64,000 nt of DNA. It comes from Robiginitalea myxolifaciens. Its GTDB lineage: Bacteria; Bacteroidota; Bacteroidia; Flavobacteriales; Flavobacteriaceae. The notes beneath the pieces were generated by a model. The model made no database searches and was not told where the DNA came from. It was given only the letters and a program-made list of their open reading frames with translations. The position numbers and the translations under genes are program-made. Below, piece after piece: positions 44,256 through 52,992 of the stretch. The DNA is taken from the NCBI RefSeq assembly GCF_900115205.1, contig NZ_FOYQ01000002.1, positions 1,240,001 through 1,304,000 on the forward strand. Direction: 5' to 3'. The first letter of the stretch is position 1. Each line of letters opens with the position of its first letter.

Positions 44256-45428
44256 ATGAAAACCCGCATTCCTCTTGCCTTTTATCTATTATCCCTTATT
44301 TTGGGCGGCACAACCCCAGGTCAATCCCAGGAAAACAAAACCACTATGTCCCAAGCTTCATCTGCCGCCGGCAGCATTACCTCCAGCGTATTCGGCACTA
44401 TGGAGGACGGACGTCAGGTTACCCGCTACACCCTGGTCAATACACAGGGAATGGCAGTGGATATACTGGATTACGGTGGAATTATCACCCGATGGACGGC
44501 ACCGGATCGGGAAGGAAACTACCAGGATGTCGTACTAGGCTTTGAAACCCTGGAGCCGTATCTTGAGCGTCACCCCTACTTTGGGGCCCTAGTAGGGCGT
44601 TACGCCAATCGCATTGCCCTCGGGAAATTTACCCTGGACGATAAGGAATATACGCTTGCAACCAACAATGGGCCGAATCACCTGCACGGAGGAGATTACG
44701 GCTTTGACCGTAAACTTTGGAAGGCGGAAGTAAAGGCCAATCCGGACAGCTTGCAACTACAACTGGAATACCTAAGCCCGGATGGGGAAGAAGGATTTCC
44801 CGGAAACCTGCGAACCCGAGTTTTATACAGTTTGAGCAACGATAACACCCTATCTGTGGAATATCAGGCTACCACGGATCGCCCTACCGTGCTAAACCTT
44901 ACCCAACACACCTATTTCAACCTTTCAGGTAACTTCAACACCTCCATTACGGACCATAATTTACAACTACAGGCCGAATCACTGTTGGAGGTCGATGCTG
45001 ACCTCATCCCCACCGGGAATATACTCCCTGTCGAAGGAACGCCTTTTGATTTTCGGGAAGTCCGTGAAATCGGTGCGGACATAGACGCGGACCACCCGCA
45101 AATTAAGTTGGCTGGAGGATACGATCATTGCTGGATATTTACCGATGGGATCAATCGCGACAAGCCAGCCGCCCAGGCGTACCACCCCTTAAGTGGTCGG
45201 CTACTCGAAGTATTTACAGACCAACCTGCCATTCAGGTATACACCGCAAATTTCCTGCAGGGTAAGCTTCGGGCCAAAGGCGGCGGCACCTATCCCTACC
45301 GCGCTGGACTGTGCCTGGAAACCCAGCACTATCCCGACGCCCCGAACCGGCCTGAATTTCCCTCCACCCGCCTGGATCCGGGCCTTGTTTTCACCAGCAA
45401 AACCAGTTTTCGATTTAGCGTAAAGTAA
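44256..45428 (+). CDS. galM: Exported aldose 1-epimerase (mutarotase)
   Basis: 390 residues with an N-terminal hydrophobic signal segment (LAFYLLSLILGG). GalM fold: GRYANRIALGKFTL, NGPNHLHGGDYGFDRK (His), LNLTQHTYFNLSG (catalytic His), GGYDHCWIF and CLETQHYPDAPN (catalytic Glu). It interconverts alpha and beta anomers of aldoses, here outside the cytoplasm. Last gene of the dienelactone hydrolase operon. The anomer substrate is not deducible. Confidence 0.92.
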   Translation: MKTRIPLAFYLLSLILGGTTPGQSQENKTTMSQASSAAGSITSSVFGTMEDGRQVTRYTLVNTQGMAVDILDYGGIITRWTAPDREGNYQDVVLGFETLEPYLERHPYFGALVGRYANRIALGKFTLDDKEYTLATNNGPNHLHGGDYGFDRKLWKAEVKANPDSLQLQLEYLSPDGEEGFPGNLRTRVLYSLSNDNTLSVEYQATTDRPTVLNLTQHTYFNLSGNFNTSITDHNLQLQAESLLEVDADLIPTGNILPVEGTPFDFREVREIGADIDADHPQIKLAGGYDHCWIFTDGINRDKPAAQAYHPLSGRLLEVFTDQPAIQVYTANFLQGKLRAKGGGTYPYRAGLCLETQHYPDAPNRPEFPSTRLDPGLVFTSKTSFRFSVK

Positions 45429-45540
45429 GCGGGAATTCCCCTGTTTACGGGAGAAGCCAAAAAGACCCTGAATCCCGCGGGTTGCATCCCTTATGAGAAA
45501 AAGGTACATTTAACTGCCTAACCACCTGATAAACAAATTC

Positions 45541-48500
45541 ATGAGAAACCTGGTGTTTCTTGGACTTGGGCTTTTCTTTGTTTTCTCGCAAGGCAATGCC
45601 CAACAGGCACGACTCGACAGTTTGCGCACCCTTTGGGCAGATGATAACCTGGCCGACAGCGTTCGCTTCGAAGCCGGGATCAATGCTTCCCTGATGCTTA
45701 TGAGGAGTAGCATGGAAGAGGCTCGAAACCTGGGGCAAGAAGTCCTTGGTTTTGCGGCTAATAGCGAAAATCCCTCCTGGGAAGCCACCGCCCTGAAACT
45801 TATCGGAAACACCTATGCAATCCAGGGGAACTTCCCGGATGCCATTGGGTATTACCACCGCAGCCACGATCTCAGCACAGCGCTCAAGGATAGTGCATCC
45901 ATGGCCATTACCTTCAGTAATATCGGCACAGTATATTACGAATTGGGCAACTATCCCCAATCTGTAGACTATCTCCTGGAAGCGCTTAAATTCTCCGAAA
46001 TCTTAAAGGACTCCGCTAATCTTTCCCGGGTAACCAACAACCTGGGGAACCTGTATACCAAAATTGGGCGATCCGACTCGGCCAATGCCATGCGCTATTA
46101 CCGCTATAGCCTGGAGCTCAAGAAAAAGCTGAACATGCGTCGGTCGTTGAGCTATGCGTACAACAATATCGGCCTGGTCTATGCCGAAATGGGTATGCTG
46201 GAAAGTGCTATTACTTACCTGGATAGCAGTGCAATGGTGGCCCGGGAAACAGGAGACGACTCCGGCTTTTCCCGTGCGCTTTCGAATATGGGGGATGCCT
46301 ATCGTAAAAACGGACAAACGCTTAAAGCAATTACCTATTTAGACCGGAGCATTGCCAGCAAAAAAGGACAGGATATCCCCGATGGTCTGGAACACTCCTA
46401 CCTCTATCGCGGTCAGGCAAATCTGGAGCTGAAACGCTATAAGGCTGCCATTGCTGACTGCCGTGAAAGCCTCCGTTTATCCCGGGAAAATGGAGCCGTG
46501 GCCATACAGGAAGGTTCCTGTGCCTGCCTGAGTCAGGCCAACGAAGCCCTGGGGAATTCCAGAGAAGCCCTGACGTATTATAAGCAAGGTGCACTACTTC
46601 GGGATTCCATCATGAATGAACAAACAAACAGGGAAATTGCTCGCCAGGAAATAAGCTATCAATTCGAAAAGGAACAACTTGCTGATTCGCTGGCCAATGT
46701 CCGGGAGCAGGCTGCCCAGCAATTGCAATTCGAACAGGACCTGAATCGCCAGCAGAACAAATTCAATATTGTCGTGTTCGGTGGGCTGGGGCTGCTTTTG
46801 TTAGGAGGACTTTTCTGGCGCAACCGACAGAAGTCCAAAAAGTTGCAACAGCAGGAAGCCATGGTGGCACGCCTGCAACAAGTCGACGCGCTGAAAGACC
46901 AGTTCCTGGCCAATACATCCCACGAGCTCCGCACCCCATTAAATGGTATCATTGGCCTGTCGGAGTCCCTGAAAGACGGCGCTGCGGGCAAACTCCCAAA
47001 ATCGGTAAAGGAAAATCTCGATATGATCAGCAACAGCGGTAAAAGGCTGGCGCACCTGATCAATGATATCCTGGACTTCTCAAAGCTCAAAAACCAGGAT
47101 CTCAACCTGACCATTCGGGATGTGGATCCCGCGGCTGTGAGTGAGGTCGTGATTAAGCTGATCGAACCCCTTACCCTGGACAAATCGCTGGTTATCAAAA
47201 ATAATATTCCCGCCGATTGCCCCCTGGTCCGTGCCGACGAAGATCGGCTTCAGCAAATCCTGGTTAACCTGCTGGGTAATGCGGTAAAATTCACGGAAAG
47301 CGGCACCGTTACCCTGAGTACGAAGACAGCGGGATCGGCGCTATGGATTCAGGTAAAAGATACCGGGATCGGCATTGCACCGGAACGCCTGGAGACTATT
47401 TTTGAAGCCTTCCAACAGGGCGATGGCTCGATTAGCCGGAAATTCGGTGGCACTGGCCTGGGGCTTTCCGTTACCAAGAACCTGGTGGAATTACACGGTG
47501 GACAAATTCGGGTCAAATCCGAGCAAGGCAAGGGATCAACGTTTGAATTCAGCATTCCCATAAGCGAAATGCAACGGGAACAACAACAACCTCTTGCCGT
47601 TTCAGAACCGGTAAGCCGCGTAATCGCCGAAGAGCAATCCGAAACTACCTCGGAGGCAGTACCAGAAGCAGCGCCACAGGCTAAAAAAATATTGATTGTA
47701 GACGACGAGGCTGTGAACCGTAAGGTATTGGAAAACTATCTGAAACTTTCCAAATACAAGGTGCTGCAGGCAGTTAATGGCCCTGAAGCCCTTGGGATAT
47801 TACAGCGTCATCCCGATGTGAGCCTGGTCTTACTCGATGTTATGATGCCGGGGATGTCGGGCTTCCAGGTATGCGAAGCTATCCGTAAAAAACGCCCGCC
47901 AGGGGATTTACCCATTGTACTGCTCACTGCGAGAAACCGGGTTTCCGATTTGGTCGAGGGATTCAATGCAGGGGCCAACGATTACCTGACCAAACCCTTC
48001 TCCAGGAATGAGTTGTTGAGCCGAATGCGAACGCACATCAACCTCAACACCTTCCACCTGGCTGCCAGCAAATTTGTACCCACGGAGTTTATTAAATCCG
48101 TTGGACGGGAGGAAATAACAGAAGTGGAACTCGGAGACCACGCCGAACGGGAGGTGAGCGTATTATTCAGTGATATCCGGGAATATACCCGAATATCCGA
48201 AGGGATGACCCCCCGCCAAAATTTCAAGTTTGTGAATTCCTATGTGGGAAAAATGGGACCAATCATTCATGCGCACAACGGATTTGTAAACCAGTACCTC
48301 GGCGATGGGATTATGGCCTTATTCCCCAATAACGGGGAAGACATCCTGGATGCGGCTATTGCGATGCAGCGAGAGGTCGACGCCTACAATGTCCGCAGGT
48401 CCAGCGACGGGTACGAACCCATCCGAGTGGGTATTGGCCTGCATACTGGACCCCTGGTCATGGGAATAATCGGGGATGTCCACCGCAACGACACCGCCAT

Positions 48501-48921
48501 TATTGCCGATACGGTCAATACCGCTTCCCGGATGGAAGGTGTGAGCAAATACTTTGATGCACGAATCATCCTCAGCGAAGATACCCTGGCCCAACTTCCG
48601 GAGAAATCGGCTTACGGCATCCGTCCGCTGGGTCGTGTTCAGGTTAAAGGCAAGGACCATCCACTTCAAATATTCGAATGCTTTGATGGTGACACCGAAG
48701 ACCAGCGCAAGTTAAAATTAGCTTCCCGGGAGGATTTTGATCAGGCCATGAACCTGTTTACCACCAAGCAATTTTCACAGGCTTCTGCCAAATTCGATCA
48801 AATTCTACAGGCAAATCCCAAGGATGGGGTTGCGCAGTACTTCATTACCAAATGCGCCGAATACACCCTGAACAAAATTTCCTCAGACGGCGACGTGGGC
48901 ATTGTTTTTACCCAAAAATGA
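45541..48921 (+). CDS. TPR - histidine kinase - receiver - class III nucleotide cyclase multidomain signalling protein
   Basis: 1126 residues. Signal-like N-terminus, then TPR repeats (about 40-370, e.g. AITFSNIGTVYYELGNYPQSVDYLLEA) outside the membrane, coiled coil, a membrane segment 408-427, HisKA with phospho-acceptor His461 (SHELRTPLNG), HATPase (Asn580, DTGIGI at Asp607, GGTGLGLSV), receiver domain 716-835 with Asp766 in LLDVMMPG, and cyclase 868-1050 with metal residues Asp878 and Asp922, Asn993 and Arg997. The usual adenine-contact Lys before GD is Gln918, so adenylate versus guanylate cyclase is open. A C-terminal TPR-like tail follows. It converges on nifJ, overlapping it by 39 bases. 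Confidence 0.9.
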   Translation: MRNLVFLGLGLFFVFSQGNAQQARLDSLRTLWADDNLADSVRFEAGINASLMLMRSSMEEARNLGQEVLGFAANSENPSWEATALKLIGNTYAIQGNFPDAIGYYHRSHDLSTALKDSASMAITFSNIGTVYYELGNYPQSVDYLLEALKFSEILKDSANLSRVTNNLGNLYTKIGRSDSANAMRYYRYSLELKKKLNMRRSLSYAYNNIGLVYAEMGMLESAITYLDSSAMVARETGDDSGFSRALSNMGDAYRKNGQTLKAITYLDRSIASKKGQDIPDGLEHSYLYRGQANLELKRYKAAIADCRESLRLSRENGAVAIQEGSCACLSQANEALGNSREALTYYKQGALLRDSIMNEQTNREIARQEISYQFEKEQLADSLANVREQAAQQLQFEQDLNRQQNKFNIVVFGGLGLLLLGGLFWRNRQKSKKLQQQEAMVARLQQVDALKDQFLANTSHELRTPLNGIIGLSESLKDGAAGKLPKSVKENLDMISNSGKRLAHLINDILDFSKLKNQDLNLTIRDVDPAAVSEVVIKLIEPLTLDKSLVIKNNIPADCPLVRADEDRLQQILVNLLGNAVKFTESGTVTLSTKTAGSALWIQVKDTGIGIAPERLETIFEAFQQGDGSISRKFGGTGLGLSVTKNLVELHGGQIRVKSEQGKGSTFEFSIPISEMQREQQQPLAVSEPVSRVIAEEQSETTSEAVPEAAPQAKKILIVDDEAVNRKVLENYLKLSKYKVLQAVNGPEALGILQRHPDVSLVLLDVMMPGMSGFQVCEAIRKKRPPGDLPIVLLTARNRVSDLVEGFNAGANDYLTKPFSRNELLSRMRTHINLNTFHLAASKFVPTEFIKSVGREEITEVELGDHAEREVSVLFSDIREYTRISEGMTPRQNFKFVNSYVGKMGPIIHAHNGFVNQYLGDGIMALFPNNGEDILDAAIAMQREVDAYNVRRSSDGYEPIRVGIGLHTGPLVMGIIGDVHRNDTAIIADTVNTASRMEGVSKYFDARIILSEDTLAQLPEKSAYGIRPLGRVQVKGKDHPLQIFECFDGDTEDQRKLKLASREDFDQAMNLFTTKQFSQASAKFDQILQANPKDGVAQYFITKCAEYTLNKISSDGDVGIVFTQK

Positions 48922-51900
48922 CCGCCTAGAACGCTCGCTATATTCCTGGTATCTTGCCAGAAGGAAATGTTGTTGCTCATACAGATACTCCGCCTGCTGC
49001 AAACCTGAATTTAACGCCTCCCGGGCATTAAGCATTTCATGAAAACGCAATTCCTCTTTGTAAAACTGAGTGGCTTCCAGCGTGAGCTTCGGGCTATCCA
49101 GGTACAGATTTTCTCCTGCACATCGAGGCTGCCTTCTGTAGAGTAACCAGTGTCCGGAATCCACAGCAGCTTGCTGATGTCTGGCCCCATTTCTCGGTGC
49201 TACCCCATGAGCCGGACTATGGCAGTAGGCCAGGACTATGGAAGGACCTTCGTGGGCGGCTGCCTCTTCCAATGCCTTGATCGCTTGCTCCGGATCTGCG
49301 CTCAGGGCTACCGAGGCAACATATACTCCCGGATAGCGCATGGCATGCCAGCCCAGGTCCATTTTATTGGCTTTCTTCCCAGCCGAGGCCATCCCCGCGG
49401 TCGCCCCTTTAGGCGTAGCCCGGGATTGCTGGCCTCCGGTATTGGAATACAATTCATTATCCAGTACCAGGATGTTGATGTTCTTTCCGGTACTCAGGGC
49501 ATGATCCAGACCTCCGAAACCAATATCATAGGCCCATCCATCACCGCCAACGATCCACACATCCTTGGGCATCAAATCTGTGGCACAGGATTCGAGTTCC
49601 CAGGCCTCCGGACTATCGATACGCTTCAAATGAAGCGTAAGTTTTTCGAATTGCTCCAACTGCACGTCCGGAGTTCCGCATTCACGGCCAGATTCCAGAA
49701 GATCGCGAACCAGTGCAGCTGGAAGTGAGGGACGGAGTTTTTGAAGTAAGCGCTTGGCCCGATTCATTTTCAGGTCCAGACTGGAGCGGAATCCCAGGCC
49801 AAATTCGGCATTGTCTTCGAAGAGAGAATTGGACCAGGCGGGCCCATGGCCATTCTTATTCGCAATCCATGGCAGGGCGGGTACATGTCCCCCGAAAATG
49901 GATCCGCTACCCGTAGCATTGGCAATGAGCAGCCGTTCCCCGAATTGCTGGCTGAGCAGTTTGTAGTACTGTCCCTGCGCACATCCCTTTACCCCCCTGG
50001 GATATCGAAACAAGGGTTCGGCAAACTGTAGCCTGCCGACACTATTAAATTCCCGAACCGTTCTATTCCCAACTTTTACTGCCGAAACTTGTTCGGATTG
50101 CAGGTTGGGAAGTGCTTCAAATTCCTTCCATTGTTTACGGTGGGATTGCCTATCAAACTCCGCTGTTTCTTCCAGAGCTTTCTCTGGGCATTCCTCCACA
50201 CAAAGGCCACAACTCGTACATTGATCCGGGTTTATGGCGATACGAAAACCAAAGAGGTCGCTTTGCTGTTCGAGGGCTTTGGCGCGCAGGGCACCGCTCG
50301 GACAAACCAAACTACAAAGCCCGCAGGCCGTACAGGAATCCGCATCCCATGAAGGAATCCAGGCAACGGTGTTTAATGGGTTTTCCTGAACCGTATTGGT
50401 TTGAAATGCACCATCCAGACCAGCTGTTAATTCGGGAATATGCATGGGATATGCATCCCCTATGGCCCGAGCATTGTTTTGAACTGGCCCCTGAGCAAGG
50501 TCGAGCAGGCGGACGGGTTCGGTTATACTTCCCAGCCAGGTGTCAATCTCCTGCACACTTCCCGAAATACCTGAAGACAGGTGCCGGGTGAATTTCGCAA
50601 AAAATGCCGCTACATCAAGAGGTAGTTGGTATATCGTACAGTTATGGGAAGCCGCTACGGATACCGGGATTCCGCGGGTCCATAAATCGGGACTAGCCTG
50701 ATCACTGTTGCCTGCAACCACAACAATGGATTCCGCTGTGAGCTTCAAATAATGGGCTTCCGCCATAAAAGTTGCAAGGCTATCTGTAACCCATAGCGTT
50801 ATATTTTCAAGCGCATAAGGAGCCTGAACAGGGGAGGACGCGAGGCGCATATCCGAAGATAGACGCGCCTCGGCCTTGTCATAGGAAGGGTAATCAAAAC
50901 GTTGTACAAACATTCCTTCCTCCTGAAATATTCCCCGGCACCAATTGCCCAGAAGGCTACAGGACTCCTCTGTTTTATCCAAATCCAGGTGAATATGAAA
51001 ACTCCCGGGATCAGTAGTCATTTTTGTAGGTAGCGCTTTGCCAACTGCTCCGAACCGATCATCGATAAACGCTCCGAGCGCTCCAGGGCTCAAATCCTTT
51101 CCCCCTATACCGTAGCGGAAGGGCACTACCTCAGGGCAACTATGAGCCGGCGTTTGCTGGTGCAAGGCTGCCAGAATATCGAGATGAAGTGGATCTCCCG
51201 TAGCCCCGGTTTCCGCAGTGCGATCCATAACCAAAATCCGTTTGGTTGAACCGGGCAGGGCATTTAAAAATTGGGTTACTCCAAAAGGACGGTAAAGCCG
51301 GACTTTGATCAAACCTAACTTATGTCCGCGGGCATTCTTGCGCCTTATAACTTCGGATGCCGTTTCACAGGAGGAACCCATGGTAACTAATACGGTATCG
51401 GCCTCAGGATGCCCGAGGTATTCAAAGGGTTTATAGTACCGCCCCGTGAGCGCACCAAATCGGTCCATTACCTCCTGCACAATCCCCGGGCAGGATTCGT
51501 GAAAAGGGATTTGAGCTTCCCGTGTGGCCGCATAGCGATCCGGGTATTGTGAGGTGCCCCGCACCGAAGGATTCAATGGATCCAGGGCTCGTTCCCTATG
51601 GGCTCTTGCCGCTTCACTTGGGTGAAGCTCCTTCAAAATGTTATCAGGTATTGGGTTTACAGCGTTCCACTCATGGGAGGTTCGAAATCCGTCAAAGAAG
51701 TGTATGAAGGGCAGGCGGCTCTCCAGGGTAGCCAGGTGGGCGATCGCGGCAAAATCCTGGGCCTCCTGAACGGTAGCTGCGCCAAGCATGGCAAAACCAC
51801 TTTGCCGAACCGCCATAATATCGCTGTGATCGGGAAATATGGAAAGTGCGTGTGTGGCAATAGCCCGGGTAGCCACATGGATAACCCCCGGGGTTAGTTC

Positions 51901-52209
51901 CCCGGCTATCTTATAAAGGTTAGGCAGCATCAAAAGCAGGCCCTGCGAGGCGGTAAATGTGGTAGCAAAGGTTCCGGTTTGCAAGGCTCCGTGAAGGGTC
52001 CCTGCAGCTCCGGCTTCGCTTTGAAGCTGAAGGGTTTGGGGGACATCCCCGAAAATATTTTTTTGTCCGCTAGCGCTCAAGGCTTCCACCAACTCAGACA
52101 TCTGCGAGGTTGGAGTAATGGGATACAGCGGGAAAAACTCACTGAGTTTATAGGCGATGTTCGCCACGGCCTGGTAGCCTGTTTGTAATATGTAATTGGA
52201 GGTTGTCAT
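48883..52209 (-). CDS. nifJ: NifJ-type pyruvate:ferredoxin oxidoreductase-like protein lacking most proximal-cluster cysteines
   Basis: 1108 residues (usual about 1170-1200). Single-chain layout: domain I FPLYPITPTSQMSE (substrate Thr), QSEAGAAGTLHGAL (TPP Glu), ATRAIATHALSIF, then two 4Fe-4S motifs CTACGLCSLVCP and CTSCGLCVEECP, then TPP domain GGDGWAYDIGFGGLDHAL and ELYSNTGGQQS. At positions of the TPP-proximal cluster it has Val740, Cys743, Ser768 and Ser998 where standard enzymes have four Cys (alignment from memory of Desulfovibrio africanus PFOR C812, C815, C840, C1071). So pyruvate chemistry may be kept while the electron route is altered. Follows osmC after a terminator-like hairpin. 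Confidence 0.9.
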   Translation of the reverse strand: MTTSNYILQTGYQAVANIAYKLSEFFPLYPITPTSQMSELVEALSASGQKNIFGDVPQTLQLQSEAGAAGTLHGALQTGTFATTFTASQGLLLMLPNLYKIAGELTPGVIHVATRAIATHALSIFPDHSDIMAVRQSGFAMLGAATVQEAQDFAAIAHLATLESRLPFIHFFDGFRTSHEWNAVNPIPDNILKELHPSEAARAHRERALDPLNPSVRGTSQYPDRYAATREAQIPFHESCPGIVQEVMDRFGALTGRYYKPFEYLGHPEADTVLVTMGSSCETASEVIRRKNARGHKLGLIKVRLYRPFGVTQFLNALPGSTKRILVMDRTAETGATGDPLHLDILAALHQQTPAHSCPEVVPFRYGIGGKDLSPGALGAFIDDRFGAVGKALPTKMTTDPGSFHIHLDLDKTEESCSLLGNWCRGIFQEEGMFVQRFDYPSYDKAEARLSSDMRLASSPVQAPYALENITLWVTDSLATFMAEAHYLKLTAESIVVVAGNSDQASPDLWTRGIPVSVAASHNCTIYQLPLDVAAFFAKFTRHLSSGISGSVQEIDTWLGSITEPVRLLDLAQGPVQNNARAIGDAYPMHIPELTAGLDGAFQTNTVQENPLNTVAWIPSWDADSCTACGLCSLVCPSGALRAKALEQQSDLFGFRIAINPDQCTSCGLCVEECPEKALEETAEFDRQSHRKQWKEFEALPNLQSEQVSAVKVGNRTVREFNSVGRLQFAEPLFRYPRGVKGCAQGQYYKLLSQQFGERLLIANATGSGSIFGGHVPALPWIANKNGHGPAWSNSLFEDNAEFGLGFRSSLDLKMNRAKRLLQKLRPSLPAALVRDLLESGRECGTPDVQLEQFEKLTLHLKRIDSPEAWELESCATDLMPKDVWIVGGDGWAYDIGFGGLDHALSTGKNINILVLDNELYSNTGGQQSRATPKGATAGMASAGKKANKMDLGWHAMRYPGVYVASVALSADPEQAIKALEEAAAHEGPSIVLAYCHSPAHGVAPRNGARHQQAAVDSGHWLLYRRQPRCAGENLYLDSPKLTLEATQFYKEELRFHEMLNAREALNSGLQQAEYLYEQQHFLLARYQEYSERSRRSFLGKNNAHVAV

Positions 52210-52213
52210 TCCG

Positions 52214-52253
52214 GATAAATAAAATCCGCCCCAGTGTGAATACCGGGGCGGAT
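52214..52253 (-). terminator. Hairpin with T-tract between osmC and nifJ
   Basis: On the minus strand arms ATCCGCCCC (52253-52245) and GGGGCGGAT (52232-52224) pair perfectly over nine bases with a 12-base loop, followed by TTTTATTTAT. It lies 12 bases after osmC and ends 5 bases before the nifJ start codon, so it would weaken or stop transcription into nifJ unless read through. Confidence 0.7.
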
Positions 52254-52265
52254 AAATCGTGCAGC

Positions 52266-52817
52266 TTACTTGGCGAAATTGATACTAACCGGTGTAGGGT
52301 TAGTAACGATATCGTAAACTGGTGAGAATTTGGCCAGCTCCAGCAATTGCTCTTCAGTAGCATCGGACTTAACCTTGAAGGTAACGTTGATCCCTTCAAA
52401 TCCTTTACGTACGTTAGGATCCAATCCAAGGAATCCATGCAGGTCGCAATTACCTTCCAGCTTGGTCTCCATGCACTCAATGTCGATCCCGTGGGCAGCG
52501 GCATGGTACATTAGGGCTCCTGTCAGGCAGGATCCCAAACCGTGAAGTACAATTTCTGCGGGTGTTGGCGCTTTGTCCTTCCCGAGCAATACTTCGGGGT
52601 GGTCGGCCTCCATGGTGAAGGTTTCCTGGCGGGTTTCGTCTTCCTGACATACGCCATAGAATCCTTTGGCACTGGTGCGGCAGTGGCCACCTTCGATCCA
52701 GTCGGTTTTGGCACGGAACTCAAACTTTGCCAGCTCGGGGTTACCCTGAACTGCTTCGATAGTTCCTACTAATTGATCTACGTTTACTCCGTTTCTGATG
52801 TTGTCTGTTGAAATCAT
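52266..52817 (-). CDS. OsmC-family protein
   Basis: 183 residues, no signal peptide. OsmC/Ohr fold: a core of FEFRAKTDWIEGGHCRTSAKGFYG, the helix motif PTPAEIVLHGLGSCLTGALMYHAAAHGI with the conserved Cys, and the C-terminal KFSPVYDIVTNPTPVSI. Classical OsmC/Ohr members reduce organic hydroperoxides through two Cys; here the second could be the Cys of YGVCQED or HCRT. This subgroup is not assigned. It lies 56 bases upstream of nifJ and downstream of a putative sigma-54 promoter, so peroxide defence and redox flow may be co-controlled. Confidence 0.88.
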   Translation of the reverse strand: MISTDNIRNGVNVDQLVGTIEAVQGNPELAKFEFRAKTDWIEGGHCRTSAKGFYGVCQEDETRQETFTMEADHPEVLLGKDKAPTPAEIVLHGLGSCLTGALMYHAAAHGIDIECMETKLEGNCDLHGFLGLDPNVRKGFEGINVTFKVKSDATEEQLLELAKFSPVYDIVTNPTPVSINFAK

Positions 52818-52864
52818 TGTTTTTTGGTTTTATTGTGATTAAACTTTAACGACAGCCATATTAA

Positions 52865-52880
52865 GACAGCTACCGTGCCA
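52865..52880 (-). promoter_or_regulatory. Putative sigma-54 promoter of osmC (and nifJ)
   Basis: On the minus strand TGGCACG (52880-52874), four bases, then CTGTC, against the consensus TGGCACG-N4-TTGCA. The -24 half is perfect (and preceded by T as in TTGGCACG). The -12 half has TG at the proper place but T rather than C as the last conserved base. The predicted start is near 52854, 37 bases before the osmC ATG. No sigma-A TAnnTTTG box lies in the 159-base gap. The adjacent gene encodes a sigma-54 activator. Confidence 0.55.
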
Positions 52881-52937
52881 AAAAACTCAAACAATTGATT
52901 AACAGTTACTTAAACTAAAACAGGAGGATTATTAATA

Positions 52938-52953
52938 TTACGATATATCGTAA
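52938..52953. promoter_or_regulatory. Palindrome TTACGA-N4-TCGTAA, site 1 (putative activator binding)
   Basis: TTACGATATATCGTAA, perfect over 16 bases (18 with the flanking A and T, 52937-52954). Centre about 92 bases upstream of the predicted osmC start, in the range used by enhancer-binding proteins. Confidence 0.65.
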
Positions 52954-52976
52954 TTATACGTAATTAAGTGAGTATA

Positions 52977-52992
52977 TTACGATTTTTCGTAA
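52977..52992. promoter_or_regulatory. Palindrome TTACGA-N4-TCGTAA, site 2 (putative activator binding)
   Basis: TTACGATTTTTCGTAA carries the same 6-base arms as site 1 with a different 4-base spacer, and its centre is 39 bases from site 1. It overlaps the last codons and TAA stop of the sigma-54 activator gene, about 131 bases upstream of the predicted osmC start. Confidence 0.6.

Noticed and set aside
45430-45475. GGAATTCC-type palindrome downstream of galM
   Set aside because: No T-tract follows, so neither a terminator nor a site could be supported.
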